Source of the DNA: Pseudomonas fluorescens
GTDB taxonomy: Bacteria > Pseudomonadota > Gammaproteobacteria > Pseudomonadales > Pseudomonadaceae
Length of the DNA stretch: 64,000 bases
Assembly (NCBI GenBank): GCA_902825215.1
Contig: LR782234.1
Location: forward strand, 3,906,001 to 3,970,000
Direction: 5' to 3'
Below, piece by piece: positions 8,210 to 16,511 of the stretch. Numbering within the stretch: the stretch's first letter is position 1; each line of letters begins with the position of its first letter. The notes beneath the pieces were generated by a model, which did no database searches, had not been told where the DNA came from, and saw nothing but the letters and a program-made list of their open reading frames with translations. The position numbers were made by a program, and so were the translations under genes.

Positions 8210-8248
8210 AGACACTTAAGAGCCGCTTTATAACAAGGGCTCTAAAAA
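8210..8248. other. Inverted repeat in the lon-hupB gap
   Basis: AGAGCC and GGCTCT flank a 13-base AT-rich loop containing TTATAA, next to a run of six T (minus strand). The T run precedes rather than follows the stem on the minus strand, so this is not a terminator for lon. It may be part of the hupB promoter (TTATAA as a -10) or a regulatory hairpin. Weak evidence. Confidence 0.35.
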
Positions 8249-8280
8249 ACTGTCAAGGAAGCCCCCCAGGCAAAAGCCTA

Positions 8281-10677
8281 TTAATGCGTGCTAATTCTTT
8301 CCTTAGAGTCAGACTCACGTTTTTCGTCCTTGGCAACTATCTCCGGAGCCACATCCGGCAAGGGCTCCGGCGCGTATTGCAGCGCAATTTGCAGGACCTC
8401 GTCAATCCATTTAACCGGTTTAATCTGCAGATCCTGCTTGATATTGTCAGGAATCTCCTTCAGATCACGCACGTTCTCTTCAGGAATAATCACGATCTTG
8501 ATTCCACCGCGGTGAGCCGCCAGCAGTTTTTCCTTCAGACCACCAATCGCCAGCACCTGACCACGCAAGGTGATTTCACCGGTCATGGCCACGTCGGCGC
8601 GCACCGGAATGCCGGTCAAGGCCGAAACCAGCGCCGTGCACATACCGACACCGGCGCTTGGGCCGTCCTTCGGCGTGGCGCCTTCAGGCATGTGAATGTG
8701 CGTGTCGCGCTTCTCGTGGAAGTCCAGCGGAATGCCCAGGCTTTTGGCGCGGCTGCGCACGACGGTTTGCGCGGCAGTGATCGATTCGACCATAACGTCG
8801 CCGAGTGAACCGGTCTTGATCAATTGACCTTTACCCGGAATTACCGCCGCTTCAATGGTCAGCAACTCACCACCGACCTGAGTCCAGGCCAGGCCAGTCA
8901 CCTGCCCTACTTGATCCTGTTGCTCGGCCAGGCCGTAGCGGAACTTGCGCACGCCGAGGAAGTGCTCGAGCAGATCAGCTGTCACTTTCACCGAGAAGCG
9001 TTTTTCCATCGCGTGCTCTTTCACAGCCTTGCGGCAGACCTTGGCGATCTGACGCTCGAGGCCACGCACACCGGCTTCACGAGTGTAATAGCGAATGATG
9101 TCGCGGATCGCTTCGGCATCAAATTCCAGTTCACCCTTCTTCAGACCGTTGGCGGCGATCTGTTTTGGCGAAAGGTATTTGACGGCAATGTTGATCTTTT
9201 CGTCTTCGGTGTAGCCCGGCAAACGGATGACTTCCATCCGGTCCAGCAGCGCCGGCGGAATGTTCATCGAGTTCGAGGTGCACAGGAACATCACATCGGA
9301 AAGGTCGTAATCGACTTCCAGATAGTGGTCGTTGAAGTTGTGGTTCTGCTCTGGATCGAGCACTTCCAGCAACGCCGACGCCGGGTCGCCACGCATGTCG
9401 CTGCCCATCTTGTCGATTTCATCGAGCAGGAACAGCGGGTTGCGCACACCCACTTTTGTCATCTTTTGAATCAATCTTCCTGGCATCGAACCGATGTAGG
9501 TACGGCGATGACCTCGGATTTCCGCTTCATCACGCACGCCGCCGAGGGCCATGCGCACGAATTTACGATTGGTGGCATGCGCAATCGACTCTGCCAGCGA
9601 GGTCTTACCCACGCCCGGAGGACCGACCAGGCACAACACCGGCCCACGGATTTTCTTCACACGCTTCTGCACGGCGAGGTATTCAAGGATGCGCTCCTTG
9701 ACCTCTTCCAGGCCGTAATGGTCGGCATCAAGGATGTCTTCAGCCCGCGCCAGGTCCAGACGCACCTTGCTTTGCGCCTTCCACGGCACCTGTACCAGCC
9801 AGTCGATGTACGAGCGCACCACGGTGGCTTCGGCGGACATCGGCGACATCTGCTTGAGCTTGTTCAGTTCGGCGGTGGCCTTGGCCAAGGCGTCCTTCGG
9901 CAGACCGGCTGCGTCGATACGCTTTTTCAGGTCTTCGATTTCGTTGTGGCCTTCGTCGCTGTCGCCGAGCTCCTTCTGAATGGCCTTCATCTGCTCGTTC
10001 AGGTAGTACTCGCGCTGACTGCGCTCCATCTGCTTCTTGACCCGGCCACGAATGCGTTTTTCGACCTGCAGCAGGTCGATCTCGGCATCCAGCAGCGCCA
10101 GAACGTGTTCAACACGCGCCGACAGGTCAACGATTTCGAGGATTTCCTGCTTCTGCTCGATTTTCAGCGCCATGTGCGCGGCCATGGTGTCGACCAGACG
10201 ACCCGGCTCATCGATGCTGTTGAGTGACGACAGGACTTCAGCCGGGACCTTTTTGCCCAGCTGGACGTATTGTTCGAACTGCGACAGCAGCGTGCGCACG
10301 AAGACTTCGGACTCGCGTTCGGCGGCGTCGACTTCTTCGATCAGCGAGACTTCGGCACGGCAATGGCCGTCGACTTCACTGAAGCGCTCGACCGTACCGC
10401 GCTGCTCACCTTCGACCAGCACCTTGACGGTGCCGTCAGGCAGCTTGAGCAGTTGCAGAACCGTGGCAACGGTACCTACGCGATAGAGAGCATCTTCACC
10501 GGGATCGTCGTCAGCCGGGTTTCTCTGGGCCAGCAGCAGGATCTGCTTGTCGCCCGTCATCGCGGCCTCGAGGGCTTCGATGGATTTCTCGCGCCCCACG
10601 AACAGCGGGATAACCATGTGCGGATAAACCACGACATCACGCAATGGCAAGAGAGGCAATTCGATGGTTGTCTTCAT
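8281..10677 (-). CDS. lon: ATP-dependent protease Lon
   Basis: A 798-residue Lon of normal bacterial length. The N-terminal substrate-binding domain starts TIELPLLPLRDVVVYPHMVI. The AAA+ domain has Walker A GPPGVGKTS and Walker B LFLLDEIDK. The C-terminal protease domain has the Ser-Lys dyad at Ser674 (GPSAGVGM) and Lys717 (GGLKEKLLAAH). Lon degrades misfolded and regulatory proteins in the cytoplasm. It lies between clpX and hupB in the conserved quality-control cluster. A sigma-32-like promoter is visible at 10736-10764, fitting heat induction. Confidence 0.98.
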   Translation of the reverse strand: MKTTIELPLLPLRDVVVYPHMVIPLFVGREKSIEALEAAMTGDKQILLLAQRNPADDDPGEDALYRVGTVATVLQLLKLPDGTVKVLVEGEQRGTVERFSEVDGHCRAEVSLIEEVDAAERESEVFVRTLLSQFEQYVQLGKKVPAEVLSSLNSIDEPGRLVDTMAAHMALKIEQKQEILEIVDLSARVEHVLALLDAEIDLLQVEKRIRGRVKKQMERSQREYYLNEQMKAIQKELGDSDEGHNEIEDLKKRIDAAGLPKDALAKATAELNKLKQMSPMSAEATVVRSYIDWLVQVPWKAQSKVRLDLARAEDILDADHYGLEEVKERILEYLAVQKRVKKIRGPVLCLVGPPGVGKTSLAESIAHATNRKFVRMALGGVRDEAEIRGHRRTYIGSMPGRLIQKMTKVGVRNPLFLLDEIDKMGSDMRGDPASALLEVLDPEQNHNFNDHYLEVDYDLSDVMFLCTSNSMNIPPALLDRMEVIRLPGYTEDEKINIAVKYLSPKQIAANGLKKGELEFDAEAIRDIIRYYTREAGVRGLERQIAKVCRKAVKEHAMEKRFSVKVTADLLEHFLGVRKFRYGLAEQQDQVGQVTGLAWTQVGGELLTIEAAVIPGKGQLIKTGSLGDVMVESITAAQTVVRSRAKSLGIPLDFHEKRDTHIHMPEGATPKDGPSAGVGMCTALVSALTGIPVRADVAMTGEITLRGQVLAIGGLKEKLLAAHRGGIKIVIIPEENVRDLKEIPDNIKQDLQIKPVKWIDEVLQIALQYAPEPLPDVAPEIVAKDEKRESDSKERISTH

Positions 10678-10735
10678 GATTTCGCCTCTACGGCGGCCAT
10701 AGGGCCGTAATCAGATGGAATTGAACTTGAAACCA

Positions 10736-10764
10736 AGATGGGGGCTGCCTTGAAAAAAAACAAG
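10736..10764 (-). promoter_or_regulatory. Possible sigma-32 (heat-shock) promoter of lon
   Basis: On the minus strand CTTGTT (10764-10759) is followed after 15 bases by CCCCATCT (from 10743). The consensus is CTTGAA, 13-15 bases, CCCCATnT; the -10 box matches perfectly and the -35 at four of six positions. It lies about 60 bases upstream of the lon start, as expected for this heat-shock protease. Confidence 0.5.
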
Positions 10765-10789
10765 CGTAAAGCGGCTGTAAAAAACCAGA

Positions 10790-10820
10790 TAAAAAAAAAA
10801 GAGGCCCGAGGGCCCCTTCT
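10790..10820 (-). terminator. Intrinsic terminator of clpX
   Basis: On the minus strand a GC-rich stem (GGCC/GGCC core, loop CTCG, extended with one mismatch) is followed by ten T residues. It lies about 20 bases after the clpX stop and upstream of the lon promoter. Confidence 0.8.
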
Positions 10821-10841
10821 TTACTGCGACAGGGTGGACGC

Positions 10842-12125
10842 TTACGCGTCCGGCGCTGCCTTGGCGGTCGGCTCACTGTTCTCGTAGATATACAGTGGCT
10901 TGGACTTGCCTTCGATCACGCTTTCATCGATCACGACTTTGCTCACCTCGGACTGCGAGGGGATTTCATACATCGTGTCGAGCAGCACACCTTCGAGAAT
11001 CGAGCGCAGGCCACGGGCACCGGTTTTACGTTCTAGGGCACGCTTGGCGACCGATTTCAGTGCGTCGGAACGGAATTCCAGATCCACACCTTCCATCTCG
11101 AACAGCTTGGCATACTGTTTGGTCAAAGCATTTTTCGGCTCGGTGAGAATCTGCATCAACGCAGCCTCATCGAGTTCGTCCAGCGTCGCGAGGACCGGCA
11201 GACGACCGACGAACTCCGGGATCAGACCGAACTTGACCAGATCGTCAGGCTCGACTTCACGCAGGGATTCACCGACTTTCTTGCCTTCTTCCTTGCTGCG
11301 CACTTCTGCGTTGAAACCGATGCCGCCCTTGGTGGAACGGTTTTGAATAACCTTTTCCAGACCGGAGAACGCACCACCGCAGATGAACAGGATGTTACGG
11401 GTGTCGACCTGCAGGAACTCCTGCTGCGGATGCTTGCGGCCACCTTGCGGCGGAACGGAAGCGACCGTGCCTTCGATCAACTTGAGCAAGGCCTGTTGCA
11501 CGCCTTCACCGGAAACATCGCGGGTGATCGACGGGTTGTCGGACTTGCGCGAAATCTTGTCGATTTCATCGATGTAGACAATGCCCATCTGGGCCTTCTC
11601 CACGTCGTAATCGCACTTCTGCAGCAGCTTCTGAATGATGTTCTCGACATCTTCGCCCACATAACCCGCCTCGGTGAGGGTGGTTGCGTCAGCGATGGTG
11701 AACGGAACGTTCAGCAAGCGGGCCAGGGTTTCGGCCAGCAGGGTTTTACCGGAGCCTGTCGGGCCGATCAGCAGGATGTTGCTCTTGCCGAGTTCGACGT
11801 CGTCAGCCTTCTTGTCACGCTGGTTCAGACGCTTGTAGTGGTTGTACACCGCTACGGCCAGAACCTTTTTTGCACGCTCCTGACCAATGACGTACTGGTC
11901 AAGGATGCCGCTGATTTCTTTAGGCGAAGGCAATTTATGCGCGCTGCTTTCGGCCTGGGCTTCCTGCACCTCCTCGCGGATGATGTCATTGCACAGGTCG
12001 ACGCACTCGTCGCAGATAAAGACCGAGGGGCCGGCAATCAATTTGCGCACTTCATGCTGGCTTTTGCCACAGAAGGAGCAATAGAGCAGCTTGCCGTTGT
12101 CCTCGCCGTTGCGGGTGTCAGTCAT
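10842..12125 (-). CDS. clpX: ATP-dependent Clp protease ATP-binding subunit ClpX
   Basis: A 427-residue AAA+ unfoldase that feeds substrates to ClpP. The start at 12125 (MTDTRNGEDNGK) gives the usual ClpX N-terminus; the frame is open to 12158 without family support. The zinc-binding domain has CSFC and CDEC cysteine pairs (about residues 15-41). Walker A is GPTGSGKT and Walker B IVYIDEIDK; the pore loop and sensor regions are intact. It lies 111 bases downstream of clpP on the same strand, the standard clpP-clpX order. Confidence 0.98.
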   Translation of the reverse strand: MTDTRNGEDNGKLLYCSFCGKSQHEVRKLIAGPSVFICDECVDLCNDIIREEVQEAQAESSAHKLPSPKEISGILDQYVIGQERAKKVLAVAVYNHYKRLNQRDKKADDVELGKSNILLIGPTGSGKTLLAETLARLLNVPFTIADATTLTEAGYVGEDVENIIQKLLQKCDYDVEKAQMGIVYIDEIDKISRKSDNPSITRDVSGEGVQQALLKLIEGTVASVPPQGGRKHPQQEFLQVDTRNILFICGGAFSGLEKVIQNRSTKGGIGFNAEVRSKEEGKKVGESLREVEPDDLVKFGLIPEFVGRLPVLATLDELDEAALMQILTEPKNALTKQYAKLFEMEGVDLEFRSDALKSVAKRALERKTGARGLRSILEGVLLDTMYEIPSQSEVSKVVIDESVIEGKSKPLYIYENSEPTAKAAPDA

Positions 12126-12159
12126 TCGTTCGATCCAAATCCGATAGGCTTGCAACACA

Positions 12160-12193
12160 AGATGAAGGCTATTGCGGGCTTTTTCAAGCCCGC
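12160..12193 (-). promoter_or_regulatory. Hairpin and possible promoter between clpP and clpX
   Basis: GCGGGCTT and AAGCCCGC (12174-12193) form an 8-base stem after clpP without a following T run. Overlapping it on the minus strand is CTTGAA (12188-12183), followed about 15 bases later by CTTCATCT, a partial match to the sigma-32 -10 box. Either an RNA-processing or attenuation hairpin, or a clpX promoter. Confidence 0.35.
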
Positions 12194-12236
12194 TGCTGAT
12201 CGGACGTGCCGACCAGGCCTTTATGTGTCGCTTATT

Positions 12237-12872
12237 TTAAGCTGGGCGCTGGTTGATCACTTCGTCGATCAGGCCATATTCCTTCGCCGCTTCTGCACTC
12301 ATGAAATTGTCGCGATTGGTGTCGCGCTCGATTTCTTCCAGAGTACGGCCGCTGTGCTTGGCCATCAGCGTGTTCAGGCGCTCGCGGATGAAAAGGATTT
12401 CCTTGGCGTGGATTTCAATGTCCGACGCCTGGCCCTGGAAACCGCCCAGTGGCTGGTGAATCATCACGCGCGAGTTCGGCAGGCAGAAACGCTTGCCCGG
12501 GGCACCTGCGGTAAGCAGAAACGCGCCCATGCTGCATGCCTGACCGATGCACGTGGTCGATACGTTGGGTTTGATGAACTGCATGGTGTCGTAGATCGAC
12601 ATGCCCGCAGTCACCGAACCGCCCGGGGAGTTGATATACAGATGGATGTCCTTGTCCGGGTTTTCCGCTTCAAGGAACAGCAGTTGCGCACAAATCAGGT
12701 TGGCCATGTAGTCCTCTACAGGACCCACCAGAAAGATCACTCGCTCCTTGAGCAGGCGCGAGTAGATGTCATAGGCGCGTTCGCCACGAGCAGATTGCTC
12801 GACAACCATCGGGACCAGGCCGCCGGCGGCCTGGATATCAGAGTTCTGCTGAATATACGAATTACGGAACAT
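12237..12872 (-). CDS. clpP: ATP-dependent Clp protease proteolytic subunit ClpP
   Basis: A 211-residue serine protease subunit of usual length that forms the double-heptamer chamber. The catalytic triad is visible: Ser114 (QACSMGAF), His139 (VMIHQPLGG) and Asp188 (TNRDNFMS). The N-terminal residues before about 20 are probably removed by self-processing. It partners ClpX, encoded just downstream, and follows tig after a 91-base gap that contains a strong inverted repeat. Confidence 0.98.
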   Translation of the reverse strand: MFRNSYIQQNSDIQAAGGLVPMVVEQSARGERAYDIYSRLLKERVIFLVGPVEDYMANLICAQLLFLEAENPDKDIHLYINSPGGSVTAGMSIYDTMQFIKPNVSTTCIGQACSMGAFLLTAGAPGKRFCLPNSRVMIHQPLGGFQGQASDIEIHAKEILFIRERLNTLMAKHSGRTLEEIERDTNRDNFMSAEAAKEYGLIDEVINQRPA

Positions 12873-12911
12873 GCTCTGCAGTCACTCCCAAATAGTTATG
12901 TCTTGAATACG

Positions 12912-12939
12912 CATAAGCCAGCGCGAAGGCTGGCTTATG
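12912..12939. other. Perfect 11-base-pair inverted repeat between tig and clpP
   Basis: CATAAGCCAGC and GCTGGCTTATG surround a GCGAAG loop. No T run follows on either strand, so it does not look like a standard intrinsic terminator. It may attenuate tig read-through or stabilise the tig 3' end. Confidence 0.6.
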
Positions 12940-12963
12940 TGTGTACTTCTAACGCAAAAACAA

Positions 12964-14274
12964 TCAGTCGGCTGCTGGAGCTTCTACCGGTTTGACCGCT
13001 TCTTCGTAAGAGACCGATTTGTCGGTCACGCTAGCTTTCTGCAGAACAGTATCCACAACTTGTTCTTCCAGCACAACCGAACGCACTTCGTTCAGTTGCT
13101 GCTCGTTTTTGTAGTACCACGACACGACCTGCTCAGGCTCCTGGTAAGCCGAAGCCATTTCCTGAATCATCTCGCGAACGCGGGCTTCGTCAGGCTTGAG
13201 GTCGAACTGCTTGACCACTTCAGCAACGATCAGACCCAGCACGACGCGGCGCTTGGCTTGCTCTTCGAACAGCTCGGCCGGCAGTTGATCAGGCTTGATG
13301 TTGCCACCAAACTGCTGAACAGCCTGCACGCGCAGACGGTCAACTTCGTTGGACAGCAGCGCCTTTGGCACTTCGATCGGGTTGGTGGCCAGCAGACCGT
13401 CCATTACCTGATTTTTTACTTTGGATTTGATCGCCTGACGCAGCTCACGCTCCATGTTCTTGCGAACTTCGGTGCGGAAGCCGTCGATGCCGCTTTCCTT
13501 GATGCCGAACTGCGCGAAGAACTCTTCGTTCAACTCAGGCAGCTTAGGCTCGGACACGGTGTTCACGGTAACGGTGAACTCAGCGGTTTTGCCAGCCAGG
13601 TCGAGGTTCTGATAGTCCTCTGGGAAGGTCAGGTTCAGAACGCGTTCTTCACCGGCCTTGGCGCCGACCAGGCCTTCTTCGAAGCCTGGAATCATGCGGC
13701 CGGAGCCCAGTACCAGCTGAGTACCCTTGGCGGAACCGCCAGCGAACACTTCACCGTCAACCTTGCCAACGAAATCGATATTCAACTGGTCTTCGTTCTG
13801 CGCTGCGCGATCGGCCACTTCAAAACGGGTGTTCTGCTTGCGCAGGATGTCGAGCATCTTGTCCAGGTCAGCGTCGGACACGTCAGCGCTCAGGCGCTCA
13901 ACAGTGATGCCTTCGAAACCGGCAACGGTGAACTCAGGGAACACTTCGAATACAGCAACGTATTCCAGGTCTTTGCCGGCTTCGAGCGATTTTGGCTCGA
14001 TCGACGGCGAACCTGCCGGGTTCAGCTTCTGCTCAACCACAGCTTCGTAGAACGACGACTGGATCACGTCGCCTACCGCTTCCTGGCGAGCATCGGCACC
14101 GAAACGGCGCTTGATTTCGCTCATTGGCACTTTGCCTGGACGGAAGCCAGCAATCTTGGCCTTTTGGGCAGTCTGCTGCAGACGCTTGTTGACCTGAGTC
14201 TCGATGCGCTCAGCCGGCACGGTGACGCTCATGCGGCGCTCGAGAGCAGTAGTATTTTCAACAGAAACTTGCAT
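12964..14274 (-). CDS. tig: Trigger factor (ribosome-associated chaperone/PPIase)
   Basis: A 436-residue protein. The start at 14274 (MQVSVENTTALERRM) is the standard trigger-factor N-terminus; the frame is open back to 14337. The ribosome-binding domain contains the signature GFRPGKVP (about residues 43-50), the FKBP-like PPIase domain spans about 150-245 (ending in the MIPGFEEGLVGAKAGE region), and a helical C-terminal chaperone domain follows. It binds nascent chains at the ribosome exit, upstream of the ClpXP and Lon functions encoded next door. Confidence 0.97.
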   Translation of the reverse strand: MQVSVENTTALERRMSVTVPAERIETQVNKRLQQTAQKAKIAGFRPGKVPMSEIKRRFGADARQEAVGDVIQSSFYEAVVEQKLNPAGSPSIEPKSLEAGKDLEYVAVFEVFPEFTVAGFEGITVERLSADVSDADLDKMLDILRKQNTRFEVADRAAQNEDQLNIDFVGKVDGEVFAGGSAKGTQLVLGSGRMIPGFEEGLVGAKAGEERVLNLTFPEDYQNLDLAGKTAEFTVTVNTVSEPKLPELNEEFFAQFGIKESGIDGFRTEVRKNMERELRQAIKSKVKNQVMDGLLATNPIEVPKALLSNEVDRLRVQAVQQFGGNIKPDQLPAELFEEQAKRRVVLGLIVAEVVKQFDLKPDEARVREMIQEMASAYQEPEQVVSWYYKNEQQLNEVRSVVLEEQVVDTVLQKASVTDKSVSYEEAVKPVEAPAAD

Positions 14275-14631
14275 GGATATTCCTCGTTGCACAGACGTTA
14301 GCCGGCCGTTTCCGACCCCAGAATCAAGGGCATGCATTCTAGTGGGTCAAACTCAAGAAGTCACCCTACGGAAAACGGGTAAAAAAACAGCAGGCAGTTT
14401 ATTCGGAGCGATACATCAAAGCAGCGCGCTCCGCAGACGAATACAAACCATCACGCCAGGGCTCTGCAGCAACCGCTTCTATATATAGAAGAGACTGTCA
14501 GTCACTCCTGACGGCCGCACTTGCGAGCAAGTACGCCGGGCAGCGCGGCATCATCGAGCAACATGATTACGACGAAGCGCCCTGCCCTCGCACCTCGAAA
14601 CCGGCCATGCCGGCTTTCGAAAGCGCTAAAA
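14275..14631. other. Gene-free spacer between tig and the tRNA cluster
   Basis: No credible gene. It should hold the tig promoter near its left end. A palindrome TCGAAACCGGC-CAT-GCCGGCTTTCGA lies at 14595-14620 (one bulged base). Chance ORFs here show no ribosome binding sites. Confidence 0.6.
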
Positions 14632-14668
14632 CAAAAAAGGCGCCAGACTGTTAAATCTGGCGCCTTTC
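14632..14668 (-). terminator. Terminator after the first tRNA-His
   Basis: AGGCGCCAGA and TCTGGCGCCT form a 10-base stem, followed on the minus strand by TTTTTTG. It closes the tRNA transcription unit on the minus strand and is duplicated at 14926-14962. Confidence 0.87.
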
Positions 14669-14674
14669 GAAATA

Positions 14675-14750
14675 TGGGGTGGACGATGGGGATCGAACCC
14701 ACGACAACGGGAGTCACAATCCCGTGCTCTACCAACTGAGCTACGCCCAC
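14675..14750 (-). tRNA. tRNA-His (GTG)
   Basis: A 76-base tRNA with acceptor GTGGGCG/CGTCCAC, anticodon loop containing TTGTGAC (anticodon GTG), TTCGATC T loop, discriminator C and encoded CCA. The base before the 5' end is G, giving the G-1 required by histidyl-tRNA synthetase. Identical to the copy at 14969-15044. Confidence 0.97.
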
Positions 14751-14826
14751 CATATTGCGTAACAAAAAAGCCAAACAACTTCTTTGTTGAACCTCACCCG
14801 TCCGAAGACTCGAATGAAGCTTTGAT

Positions 14827-14911
14827 TGGTGCGGATGAAGAGACTCGAACTCTTACGCCTCGCGGCGCTGGAACCTAAATCCAGTGTGTCTACCAATTCC
14901 ACCACATCCGC
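14827..14911 (-). tRNA. tRNA-Leu (TAG)
   Basis: An 85-base class II tRNA with a long variable arm. The acceptor is GCGGATG/CATCCGC; the anticodon stem-loop CTGGA-TTTAGGT-TCCAG gives anticodon TAG; encoded A-CCA end. It lies between the two tRNA-His copies. Confidence 0.97.
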
Positions 14912-14925
14912 GGATGAAGCTTTTA

Positions 14926-14962
14926 AAGCAAAGGCGCCAGACTGTTACATCTGGCGCCTTTC
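14926..14962 (-). terminator. Terminator between tRNA-His copy 2 and tRNA-Leu
   Basis: A second copy of the AGGCGCCAGA/TCTGGCGCCT stem, differing from the first by one loop base. On the minus strand it is followed by TTTGCTTT, a weaker T tract than the first copy, so some read-through into tRNA-Leu is expected. Confidence 0.75.
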
Positions 14963-14968
14963 GAAATA

Positions 14969-15044
14969 TGGGGTGGACGATGGGGATCGAACCCACGACA
15001 ACGGGAGTCACAATCCCGTGCTCTACCAACTGAGCTACGCCCAC
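14969..15044 (-). tRNA. tRNA-His (GTG), second copy
   Basis: Identical in sequence to the tRNA at 14675-14750, including G-1 and CCA. The identity continues through the downstream terminator, showing a block duplication of about 124 bases. Confidence 0.97.
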
Positions 15045-15076
15045 CATATCGCGTTACTTGTGCCAATGCTGCCTAA

Positions 15077-15153
15077 TGGCGCACCCGGCAGGACTCGAAC
15101 CTGCGACCATCCGCTTAGAAGGCGGATGCTCTATCCAGCTGAGCTACGGGCGC
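15077..15153 (-). tRNA. tRNA-Arg (TCT)
   Basis: A 77-base tRNA with acceptor GCGCCCG/CGGGTGC, anticodon stem-loop TCCGC-CTTCTAA-GCGGA giving anticodon TCT, TTCGAGT T loop and encoded G-CCA. First gene of the minus-strand tRNA cluster; its promoter should lie in 15154-15300. Confidence 0.97.
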
Positions 15154-15428
15154 CTTATTAATCTGTACTCTTAAAGGACTACAAACTAAGTGCTTTCCAG
15201 CGTCGCAGAACCTTGATTCCGCTTCACCTTCTTAACCAGTGCTAGGCTGTGCCCGACAAGTGCGACGAATAGTATAGAGGGCTCCGAAGGTCGTCAAATT
15301 CTTTTTGAAAAAAATTCATTTAATTAAAGGAGTTAGAGGAATTTGCTGACCAAGCGCCTTTGCCCTCACCGCTCGACATGCGAGAATGCGTTCTCTTTTT
15401 TTCCCCTCTCGATGGTTAATCACGCGCA

Positions 15429-16283
15429 ATGACTGCACAACTAATCGACGGCAAATCGATCGCCGCCAGCCTGCGCCAGCAGATCGCCCAACGAGTTGCC
15501 GAGCGTCGCCAGCAAGGCCTGCGCACTCCCGGCCTCGCGGTGATCCTGGTCGGCAGCGATCCTGCCTCTCAGGTTTATGTCTCGCACAAGCGTAAAGACT
15601 GTGAAGAGGTTGGCTTCCTCTCGCAAGCCTACGACCTGCCCGCCGACACCACGCAAGACGCGCTGACCGATCTGATCGATCGCCTCAACGACGACCCGGC
15701 AATCGACGGCATCCTGTTGCAACTGCCATTGCCCGAGCATCTCGACGCGTCGAAACTGCTCGAGCGCATCCGCCCGGACAAAGACGTCGACGGTTTCCAC
15801 CCGTACAACGTCGGTCGCCTGGCCCAGCGCATCCCGCTGCTGCGTCCGTGCACGCCCAAGGGCATCATGACCCTGCTGGAAAGCACCGGTGCCGATCTGT
15901 ACGGGATGGACGCGGTGGTCGTTGGCGCGTCCAACATTGTTGGCCGCCCGATGGCGATGGAACTGCTGCTGGCCGGCTGCACCGTCACCGTCACTCACCG
16001 CTTCACCAAGGATCTGGCCGGCCACGTCGGCCGTGCCGATCTGGTGGTCGTGGCCGCCGGCAAGCCGGGCCTGGTCAAGGGCGAGTGGATCAAGCAAGGC
16101 GCGATCGTGATCGACGTCGGCATCAACCGTCAGGATGACGGCAAACTGGTTGGTGACGTTGTCTACGAAACCGCCCTGCCCCGCGCCGGCTGGATCACTC
16201 CGGTGCCCGGCGGCGTCGGCCCGATGACCCGTGCCTGCCTGCTGGAAAACACGCTTTATGCGGCAGAAACCCTGCACGCCTGA
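15429..16283 (+). CDS. folD: Bifunctional methylenetetrahydrofolate dehydrogenase/cyclohydrolase FolD
   Basis: A 284-residue cytoplasmic enzyme that interconverts 5,10-methylene-, methenyl- and 10-formyl-tetrahydrofolate with NADP. The signature YVSHKRKDCEEVGF (about residues 50-63) holds the catalytic Lys; DGFHPYNVGRL and the Rossmann-fold stretch VVGASNIVGRPM follow; the C-terminal PVPGGVGPMTRACLLENT is typical. It is monocistronic, with an intrinsic terminator just downstream, and divergent from the tRNA cluster. Confidence 0.98.
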   Translation: MTAQLIDGKSIAASLRQQIAQRVAERRQQGLRTPGLAVILVGSDPASQVYVSHKRKDCEEVGFLSQAYDLPADTTQDALTDLIDRLNDDPAIDGILLQLPLPEHLDASKLLERIRPDKDVDGFHPYNVGRLAQRIPLLRPCTPKGIMTLLESTGADLYGMDAVVVGASNIVGRPMAMELLLAGCTVTVTHRFTKDLAGHVGRADLVVVAAGKPGLVKGEWIKQGAIVIDVGINRQDDGKLVGDVVYETALPRAGWITPVPGGVGPMTRACLLENTLYAAETLHA

Positions 16284-16305
16284 GTGACATTTTCAGCACT
16301 GAAAG

Positions 16306-16330
16306 AACCCGCCTTGTGCGGGTTTTTTAT
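16306..16330 (+). terminator. Intrinsic terminator of folD
   Basis: AACCCGC-CTTGT-GCGGGTT followed by TTTTA, 22 bases after the folD stop. Confidence 0.92.
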
Positions 16331-16511
16331 TGTTTGAGAAAAAACTGTAACCGTTCGCCGGAAACCCCTCTTTTTACAGGCCTTTTCACGAGATTTTCAG
16401 GTCGTTCAAACAACCATCGACAGATCTTCAGCCATACTCCTAGAATGCGACCCTTTGAAGAAATAACCCGTTACAAACTAACGGAATATCCAACCTTATG
16501 AGTTCGCCCGC

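Noticed and set aside
6148..10227. Long plus-strand ORFs opposite ppiD and lon (486 and 467 codons)
   Set aside because: Antisense shadows of highly conserved genes; compositions are His/Gln/Arg-rich and not protein-like.
12912..12939. Intrinsic terminator of tig
   Set aside because: The stem is perfect but no T run follows on the minus strand, so I list it only as an inverted repeat.
14502..15161. Protein-coding ORFs across the tRNA cluster
   Set aside because: They overlap tRNAs with full cloverleaf features; the repeated peptide MGVAQLVEHG-type frames are known artefacts of tRNA antisense reading.
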